In this document: positions 55,464 to 64,000 of the stretch, piece after piece
Position numbering within the stretch: position 1 is the first letter of the stretch
Layout of the letters: each line of letters begins with the position of its first letter
Program-made: the position numbers and the translations under genes
Assembly: GCF_032884065.1 (NCBI RefSeq)
Contig: NC_088868.1
Coordinates: 37,936,867-38,000,866 of the forward strand
Length of the DNA: 64,000 nucleotides
Source: Artemia franciscana
Lineage: Eukaryota > Arthropoda > Branchiopoda > Anostraca > Artemiidae
Reading direction: 5' to 3'
The notes under the pieces: model-generated
The model's input: only the letters and a program-made list of their open reading frames with translations
Databases searched by the model: none
Told to the model about the DNA's origin: nothing

Positions 55464-58400
55464 CTTAAAGATAAAAAGAAAACGTTAAATACTAGTATTA
55501 TAATTGTAATATAATAACTGCGATAAAATGAATATAACAACAAGCCAATCAGAGAGGAATATTGCTAAAATGAAGTTTATAAACTTATAAGGGATTACAA
55601 AGCAAAGACTTATAAGGGATTAACACAATTAGTATTAAGAGTCCGTCAGTTGCAATGTCACAATTCCCTTACTGACGGAAATGTAAACTACGTAGTCTTA
55701 GACCTAGAGACGTTGTCTTTTAGGCAAAAGCGCAGTCTTAGAATATGTAAAAAATATTCAATTTAAGTTGACATAAGAGGACAATGCAAATATTTTGGTC
55801 AAGACTTTCGCTTGATCTTCTTCATTGCAGAATAATAAAAATATACCGATAAAAATCCCAAGGATAATATAAAAACCAAACCTTCAAACTAACAATAATA
55901 TAAAAAGACCCTCTCTAAGCAACGCGAATGGGTAACTGAATAAAAAATAAAATACTCGTCGGCATTTCACGATTTCATCCTACTGAAAGGTATTATGGAA
56001 TTATCACAGATTCTATTAGGTTTCAAAATATGATTTTGTTGATTAATATAAAAACGATCAGAATTATTAAGTTCATTATAAATGGGGCTTAGATGGGTTT
56101 CTCCAGTACCTCCATTGAGAGCGATCCCTTACTGAATGTGCTATTTTATTTCAACTGCCTCTCAGAAAACCTGCATAAGAGCTTTAAGGGGGGCAATAAT
56201 GGAGGTGTTATCAAATAAAATGGAATGGTATAGGTTGTCATAGACGTGTTGAGCCAAGGCGGAATCAGAAATCCCATGCCTTTGGCTTAGCCCCACAGCT
56301 TTGTCAACTGAGGACATATGTTCTGAAAACCTCTCCCCCAACTATTTTTGGATTCTTCCAACATAGAAACAACCGCAAGAACGGGAAACCCTATAAACAT
56401 CACTCACCAAAATGGGGCTGGTTTTACCTTGCTGCTGTTGAAAAAGCTCTGTATTTTATTAGAATTTTTAGAAGTAACATTAAGGTTATTGTTTTGTTTA
56501 TTATTCTTCTCAGTTTGTCACTCAATTTGGGAATATAGGGTGAAACAGTGAAAAGTCTCTCATCACCCACCCAAAGGGATGATATATGTTGGGGGTTGTG
56601 GAGTTGATGCATCCTTGTCTACCTTTAAAAATTTTGTTTATCATGGGTTCCATCAAATTTATGCGATATCCATTGCAAAATAAAATATCTTAAGGATAAT
56701 GAACTTCTGGGACTATATGAGCTTCTGAGTATACTGATATTACACGATGAACCAAAGATAAAACCACTCCTCTTTTTACGCAAGGAGAGTGGTTGGAACA
56801 GAAATGCAGGCAAATACCTATCGTTATTTATGGGCTTTCTATAAATCGAGAACTCAAGGCTGAGAGACTTATTGAATATTAAAAGTTCTAGAGAAGACAG
56901 TTCATGATTATCTTCTAATTCTAAGCTGAACTGAAGGTTATAATCCAAAGTGTTAAAATGAGTTAAAAAGGAGTTCACAAAACGGACCCAGAATGAGTGT
57001 TTCAGAGGTAAAGTTTTCAAAGCGGAGGTATCAATTAATTACATGTAAAAAGTGGCCAAAACAGGTGAGAGGCTCGTACTCATTGGCAGACCCATAATTC
57101 GGGCGAAAAATTTGTTTTTGTACCAAAAATATAAAGAAGACTTATTGCAAAGGCGGAGAAGACGCATAGTAGTTTTGATATCTAGTGTTTTATAGTCCAT
57201 TTGGTCAATATTATATTCTAGCTTCTTTTGAAGAGTAAGTTCACATTTTCTAATACCGCAAGAAGTACACATAGAGATAGTATCGAAACTGGCCAGATTT
57301 GTATCTTTTTTTTATACCATGGTCTTTTAATTTTTCAGCAAGGTCAACTGAATTTTTAATGTAAGCAGTTTGTATTGACATAAGAGGACAAAAAATTGTG
57401 GGTAACCATTTTCCCAGTCTGAAAGCCGGAGAACTATAAGAGGCCACAATTCGTCCCAGAGGGACTCAATCTTTGTTGATTTTTGGGAGACCATGGAATT
57501 TAAGAACAGAGAACCCTTTCGGTTAAATTATTTTATACATTTACAGATCATGACCCGACTGATATGGATTTTTGGGGTGCGATACCGATAGCGATATATC
57601 GGTAGCGTAACAACATAATTTGCCGATTGATTCCCCTCCGGAAAAACCTTACCTAAAGTTTAACCCCCCCCCATTCTTTGCCCACATTCATGCTTACATG
57701 TTTCTCCCTGGTCTAATACATAACAAAAAACAGCCTCAATAATTCCCTTTGGATTCCAAAAATTCTCATTTACATGATTTGTTTGATTTTCTTTACGTTT
57801 TCTGATCAGCAGCTTCTGAGCACACAAACGAAATGACAGATATTTGTGAAAGGGATAAATAAGAAAAAAAAAAATTAGATCAAAGAAGCTGGTTCAGTTC
57901 CATAAACAAAAATACGTGAAAATTTGATTGAAAGAAGCGTAAGATTTTAATTGAAATTGATAACTCAAAATCCAAATTTCAATAGCGGGACTTTGAATTT
58001 TAATCATTTCACATATTAATTTGAAAAATTCGCTTTATATTCAAATGGTATGGTCCCTTACGAACGAATCCACGCTAGGGACACTGAATAAAGGGGTTCA
58101 GCTAGTTTTAAGTTTAGAGAAGGGATTTAAAAAAATGTATCGACAAAATTGTCCAGTATGTCAACACACAAACAAAATTTTCCAAAGGTGCTGACATGCG
58201 GCGGCGACACCTTGGAACTCCCCCACACCACCTAAAACACCCCTTCTCCCCCTTAGCTGCCCCCTTACTGGATATCATGGTTTTAATTGATTGAATTTCG
58301 GATCTTTCACCCATGCAAGTGAAAATTCATTAAATAGAAATTTATGGTTTATTGTATTCATTTTAGTTGTTTCGGTAGAGGATGTACATTCTTGAAGTCG

Positions 58401-58465
58401 CCATACAAATCTTGAAGTCGCCATAGAATATTGCTCTGTATTGACAATTATTGACAACAAATATA

Positions 58466-58770
58466 AGTAAATAAGTAAGACGGCACTAGACCCGTAAGAT
58501 CCAAACCGGGGGTACTGATCTCCGTTTCGTGGCTCTTCAGCCAGGAAGTGCCAGCCATCATGTGCTTTCACACACCCTTCCTGCTTACCTTCCCCAGATT
58601 TCTCCAGGTGCCCATTTAGAGCTGGGTTGACTCTGGCTGAGCTTACAGAGTTGCACCACTAACCGATGTCCCAAACCAAATAACTGGCAACCAATACACC
58701 TGGGATTGAACTCGTGCCCCATGGACAAATAATTCTCAAACCAGCGCGCCAACCACTTAGCCAGACAGCT
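58466..58770 (-). mobile_element. tRNA-derived SINE (duplicate)
   Basis: Copy of the SINE at 9454-9758 with the same 13-bp target duplication (58453-58465 and 58771-58783). Confidence 0.88.
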
Positions 58771-58826
58771 GACAACAAATATACTTTGCTGTCATTTGAC
58801 TCACCTGTGCAGCTCTGTCCACCATG

Positions 58827-59260
58827 GTCAGACTAAGCTAGTGGCTTCGCCCCCCCCCCAAGGACCTGGACAAGCGAAAATTATCTGAGGAAATCTGGTG
58901 CCATCTTCTGATTAAGTTGCACATAAAACAAAATATAAAAACAAGACCAACAACTGATATTCTTTTTCCTGATATCCGATAATGACACTGACCCTCATAT
59001 CGGCCGGCCGATATATCGATCAGGCCCTATTGTGGAGTAATAAGTCAGACTAAGCTAGTGGCTTCACCCCCCCCCCCCAAGGACCTGGACAAGCGAAAAT
59101 TATCTGAGAAAATCTGGTGCCATCTTCTGATTAAGTTGCACATAAAACAAAGTATAAAAACAAGACCAACAACTGATATTCTTTTTCCTGATATCCGATA
59201 ATGACACTGACCCTCATATCGGCCGGCCGATATACCGATCAGGCCCTATTGTGGAGTAAT
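58827..59260. repeat. Tandem ~217-bp pair (duplicate)
   Basis: GTCAGACTAAGCTAGTGG is at 58827 and 59044. The poly-C length differs by one or two bases from the copy at 9815-10250. Confidence 0.88.
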
Positions 59261-60076
59261 AAGTCTTTCAGTTGGTAAATTCCTAGTTGTTTGCGTGCTT
59301 CAAGGGTGAACTTGTCGCTGGGGTCTGATTTTATAGGCTTATAAATGTGAGTGTCGGATAAAATATCCATAACTTTTTTATTATATAAAATTTTATCAAG
59401 GATACAAATTTTGTTCCCTTTATCAGCCCTGATGATAATGATGTCTGGGTCTTTTGTTAATTTTTTGAGAATTTGTGTTTCCTGATTTTTTTTTTACTTT
59501 CAGCAAAAGGGAGCAAAGTCAAGAAGATTCTTAACCACCTCCCCTCGAAACAAATAATTGAAGAAAAAACGGGTTTAATTTTTTTGTATACCCGATGTAA
59601 GAACTTTAGAAGATAGGTTCTCAATGGCCGGACCAGGACAGAATCTAGGAAGAAAACATCTCGAATATTTTAATATTTTTCGTAATTTTAAAATCTTTTT
59701 TAATAAGCGAGCCCTAGCCATAAAAAAGCCGTAGCCAAAAGAGTTTTGAGCCATTTTAGAAATCTGTTGAAAATCTGGCACTGAAAGGTTTTGCTTAAAA
59801 AATGTCGAATTTTCGAGATTGTATTACTGAGGAAAAAACTTCGGTTTTGAGTCTTTCAAAATGTGGATTAGTGACTGAAAACCAACTCTATCACTAAATT
59901 TCCTTTCCGATTGTGTGCCTAGATTTAAGCAGAATCGAAGAGAATTCGGAAGAATTCTCTTTACCTTACAATTGTGTATAAATTCTTTCTCATTAATTCG
60001 GTTAGAGTGTTTTTGTTGACAAATCAAAATAATTAAGAATAGACTTGGTAATATGCTCTGGTAAGCTTGTCGCATA

Positions 60077-60441
60077 TAATTTCTGAGACCACACTGGCTA
60101 ATCATAACAAAACGAAAAAGAACATAAAGAAGAGAAAAATGAGGATAATAACAGCCAGTGAAAAAATCGAAGGGGAAAATGTAATTATTTCGGTCAAGAC
60201 CTCCGCTTGACCGTCTTCAGTGCAGAATAATAATAATAATAATAAAAAAAAATAAATACAAAAAACCAAACCTTAAAACATAACACTAAAATCAAAAGAA
60301 GTTTTTTTCAAGGTTTGGTTTTTATATCATCCTTTAGATGATATATTCTCTTCAATTTTTCTACTGGCTGTTATTAACCTTATTTTTCTCTTCTTTATGT
60401 TTTGTCATGATTAGCCAGTGTGGTCTCAGAAATTATTTTAA
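60077..60441. repeat. Long inverted repeat at the Penelope 5' end (duplicate)
   Basis: Same two ~95-bp arms as 11067-11431. Confidence 0.85.
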
Positions 60442-61233
60442 AAAATTTGACTGACAGTCTCACAATTCTCTTATTGACAAAGACGCAAAATACGTAGTCT
60501 TAGGCATAGAGACGTAGTTTTTTAAACGAAGATGTAGTCTTAGGGTATATCAAAAGGACTCAATTTAAGTTCATGTAAAGATTTTACCAGACAATCGCAC
60601 AATTCTCTTACTGACAAAGACGCAAGCTGTCGACGTTTCGGCCCATGTCGGAAATACGGTTGACTTGACTTTAGTCAAGTGAACTATAGTCTAACAATGT
60701 AGTTGGACGTCCGAGCGCACCCCAAGACATTAAGATAGAAAATTGCATTAGCAAAACGTTTCAGATGGTTACGATTTAGTTTCAGAAGCGTCTCAGCCTA
60801 AAAATCTTTAAGAAAAAAAAGGCATGAAAGGTACTACTATCATCACTTATACCTAAAATTAAAATACAATTATTCATATGAACCACAAGAAATACAATTA
60901 ATTGACAACACCTAGGATTAGCATAGTGCTGCTAATCCTGCTTTTGTGTAAACAAAAAATAAAAAAATATATATTCGGTGCTGAGTTAACGACAAAATCA
61001 ACTGATCCCTGAATCAATACAAATGAATCCTAGGCAACATCCACACAGAAACTAGCCCTTATTTCTGGTATGCTCAAGCAATTATTATTGATCTCATTTC
61101 CCAAAACTGGCCAAAAGAACCATCCCCTAAGAGCTACCCCCTAAAATAGGACAAAAAACGCGATTCGTCAAAGTTAACTATCTTTTTCTCCCTAATCGAA
61201 TGATTAATTATTGAACTTAATTATGGAACTTAC

Positions 61234-61363
61234 TGCTTGGCTTTGCACGGGACGGTTCAGCACTGGGCACAGTTGGCAATTCTTCTGCTGACGGTTTGAC
61301 TTCAAGGAGCTGCCTGTCCATCTCCTCCTGCTCAAGCTCTTCCAGTTCTTTTTCTAAATCCTC
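61234..61363 (-). CDS. CHMP4: Copy of CHMP4 coding exon 4
   Basis: Identical to 12224-12353 with both splice sites. If the block is a true duplication, exons 1-3 of a second gene should lie beyond the window's right edge; if it is an alternative haplotype, this is the same exon assembled twice. Confidence 0.8.
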
Positions 61364-61945
61364 CTAGAAAGAAAACACATTTACAGATTAAATTATTAGC
61401 ACGAAAAGAATTTAAGAAAAACGTCCATGGTCAAACAAGATACGTTGCCATAATGTAACAAGAGAAATTCTAACGTGGCAAAGCATTTTGAAAAATAAAC
61501 AGGGTGCGATATTAGTCAAATTCCTATGGCAGTACAGTGGACTGACGCTCTTTTGGGCCGTAGAGTTCAATTGCGGCTGCCGCAAGGTTGGGCTTGCGAC
61601 CTGTCCCTTTAAAAAAGACGCAGCAACTGAAATGTCAGTTTCAGTTGCTCATGCGCCAGCAATGACTATGGGAGGAGCTTTGTTCTTACGTATTATTGCA
61701 ATTTTCACTTTGACAGGGATCGAGCCACCACAATATTTGGGCCATTGACAGTGGCGTCAACGCATAAAAATATAAGGGGGAAAGGAGAAAATGTAGGGTA
61801 CTTGTATAATAAACCCACTTCCGCTCAAGTTGTTCATTCATTTACGCATTATAGAACCGATTTTTTTTCCCGTTAGTTTCTTTCAGCTTAGCGTGAGACA
61901 AGACAACGAGAAGAGACAGAATAAATAAAAAATATGAAAATATAT

Positions 61946-62126
61946 AAATTGGGCTATATATTTGCACATTAGGGGAGGGGGGAATGGGTGTAAAGTAGAT
62001 GGACAGTGTGAAGTTGGAACATTTCTTACTACATAATATGCAGAATAATTGAATCTAAAACATTAGGCAAGCAGAACCGCTATACTTTACCCCCACCCCC
62101 TAATGTGCAAATATATAGCCCAAATT
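61946..62126. mobile_element. Hairpin MITE (duplicate)
   Basis: Copy of 12936-13114, with small differences in the G run. Confidence 0.8.
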
Positions 62127-63561
62127 TGTTTCTAAAGTATTATGTTTTTATCTTACTTTGGTATATTTCATTAGGATTGAGTCAGAGAAATACGTTCGAA
62201 GAATATTAGATAGGGGGTATATCATACAACTACCAAATGTAGTTTTCGAAACCTAGAGGGTGAAGCTAGGGAGAGATGAAAAGCCCCCCCCCCTAAATTG
62301 ATTCCTAAACTGAAAATAGTTTTACTTGCAATACGACTACCGTCTAGTAATTTGGAGAGCCTACTTAAAATTTCATAAAATCAGCTGAAAATATTACGAG
62401 TGTTTTTTTTTGTTTTAAATAATAAAGCTACTTAATTTTTTATGGCCCCTGAAGCACATAAATTGTGCAATGACATTGGACAAGGACCCTCATATCGGCC
62501 GGCCGATATATCTTATTATTGTGGAGTAATAAGCCTTTCAGTTGGCAGAATAAAGGATAGCTCGACCATCAAAAATACAAACAAGTCCCAATAAAAAACA
62601 AAAACAATCCCCCTTCAAAATCAGATTTTGAGCAATATGTACTCAAATAAATTATACTAAGAGACATAAAATGCCAATAAAATTGCATTGAGATGACGGA
62701 GATGATTTATAAAAATTGAAATCTACCAGCATTATACAGACAGCATTAACAATAGATTATCAACATTTTTATATTATTATATATACAATAATATTATTAC
62801 TATTAACTACTGTTATTGTATATTATTAACTACATGTATTCTGCCCATTAAAAGACTGAAGATCGTATTACATTATATACTTATCTAATATACTCAAAAA
62901 ACTTATGTACTTAAATATATATCTTCTATAGTCATTTGCATGTAATAATATAATTAGTTTTTATTATAATTATGTAATACTAGCACTAGGCATTTGTATG
63001 TAATGCCTACTATACTACTATACTAGTACTAGTATGTAATACTAGTACTAGTACTAGTATTCGGCAAACAGAAAACACTCTGGAGATGACTTAAAATAGA
63101 GTTACCTGATGTCTATAGTAATTCTAAAGTATTTGAATGAGCTCTGCTGCATTGAATGGCCACATTCACTAAAATTGAAGCTTGATATATTATATAGATT
63201 AATCTCTGCTCATTTAAAGTTTTATTATTGCTCTTTACTTTTCTCTGAATTTTTTTTTGCCATCAAAGATATTTTTTTAATTAATTACAATAAAAGAATG
63301 ACTGTAACTAAGCCCAAAAGAGAATCCCTTTTGAACCCAAAGAGAAATCCGAAATAGTATGCATTCAATTGTAAAAATAAAACATTGTTTGCCAGCACTC
63401 AATTCAACTACTCTTGCATTTAATTCTTAAATTATTTTACATCTTTGATTTTGTGCCACAAACATTAGGGCTATTTCTGCAAATGGTTCTAGAAAAAACT
63501 TACACCTTACCAATTGTGTTGAAGTTCCCCGTGAATATACTTTCTTATTTCGACAGTCCAC

Positions 63562-63707
63562 CATGGCTGGATCCAGGAGCGGGGGGATTACTGGGTTTGA
63601 ACCCCCTCTCCCGAAAGTTTTGTCCGAAGCGTAAAAAAGTAGCAAAAATGCATTTCTTAGGATTTTTTTTGTACCTCCGCCCGAACCAAATTATGGATAC
63701 ACCCTTG
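63562..63707. mobile_element. hAT-like MITE (duplicate)
   Basis: Copy of 14548-14694, one base shorter in a T run, with the same 8-bp flanks. Confidence 0.65.
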
Positions 63708-64000
63708 CAGCCCACCTAAAGAACAACGAAAGGCCTATGTTCTTGATCTTGAGGCAAGACTGGGCGTTTACCGCCTCGCATGGCAACTGATATTTAGATG
63801 GTACAAGGAAATTCGTTCAACCGTGAGCTCCTCAGATTCACAGGGACTGAGCTCCGATTACCCTCAACCCAAGCCAAAGTAATTGCTGCACAAAGAATCG
63901 TTCCTAAGGATATAGGATAGGCCTTTGTTGGGAAAAATTAGAATTGTGCCATCAAATAGAACAAATAAACTAAGTTGTGAAATACGCGGATGTCTACTAC

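Larger units (their letters stand above)
55967..60105 (-). pseudogene. Penelope-like polyprotein remnant (duplicate)
   Basis: Same domains and same inactivating changes as 6954-11095, including the Asn-Ser in place of the catalytic Asp pair and the stop in the GIY-YIG part. One 2-bp difference, near 59848, shifts the frame of the N-terminal segment relative to the other copy. Flanking element repeats extend to about 55645 and 60610. Confidence 0.85.
54484..64000. repeat. Near-identical direct copy of 5467-14987
   Basis: The offset is 49017 at the left end and 49013 at the window end. By eye only a few dozen substitutions and small indels separate the copies over 9.5 kb, many of them in homopolymer runs. 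The copy begins at the contig edge, in the middle of a satellite unit, and continues past the window. Its sub-features are listed separately. Confidence 0.97.

Noticed and set aside
55405-61363. A second CHMP4 gene
   Set aside because: Only exons 4 and 5 are present, identical to the first copy, next to a gap; an assembly duplicate is more likely than a new gene.

Overview
The window is AT-rich eukaryotic genomic DNA with one recognisable cellular gene, large introns and very dense transposable-element debris. The gene is a CHMP4/Snf7-type ESCRT-III subunit on the minus strand, in five coding exons from the start codon at 28808 to the stop codon at 6388. All four introns have GT-AG ends and the reading phase is kept across every junction, giving a 219-residue protein. 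Its sequence is closest in style to arthropod CHMP4 proteins. With the Penelope-like element, CR1/Jockey-like LINEs, hAT-type MITEs, a Polinton-like remnant and a tRNA-derived SINE, this suggests an arthropod, perhaps a crustacean. The species is not determined.

Layout: 1-1446 has no gene. 1447-6017 is a satellite of about 64 copies of a 71-bp unit, ending about 100 bp beyond the CHMP4 poly(A) signal. 6388-28808 is CHMP4. Intron 4 (6447-12223) holds a dead Penelope-like element with RT and GIY-YIG parts, itself interrupted by a SINE-bearing insertion. Intron 3 (12354-17043) holds MITEs and dispersed repeats. Intron 2 (17159-23309) holds a (TA)n tract, an A-rich composite repeat and a LINE fragment with an in-frame 36-bp minisatellite. 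Intron 1 (23488-28630) holds a cluster of fold-back repeats and, right next to exon 1, a tandem array made from copies of the 3' end of exon 1 together with its splice donor.

28.8-54.4 kb has no recognisable host gene. It holds a plus-strand LINE split by a minus-strand LINE (29.2-31.6 kb), CR1-like LINE pieces including an ORF1 with a PHD-like cysteine pattern (33.2-37.0 kb), another LINE RT fragment (38.1-39.2 kb), eroded Polinton/adintovirus-like fragments (41.0-43.2 kb), a second SINE with a perfect 19-bp target duplication, an 8-copy 112-bp satellite (49.6-50.5 kb) and an hAT-like MITE.

A 100-N gap lies at 54383-54482. Everything after it (54484-64000) is a near-identical direct copy of 5467-14987: the satellite end, CHMP4 exons 5 and 4, the Penelope element, the SINE and the MITEs. 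A mis-placed allelic contig that broke in the satellite is the simplest reading, but a recent segmental duplication cannot be excluded from sequence alone. The observations most worth following are the exon-derived intronic array with decoy splice donors, the duplicated block, and the Polinton-like remnants.
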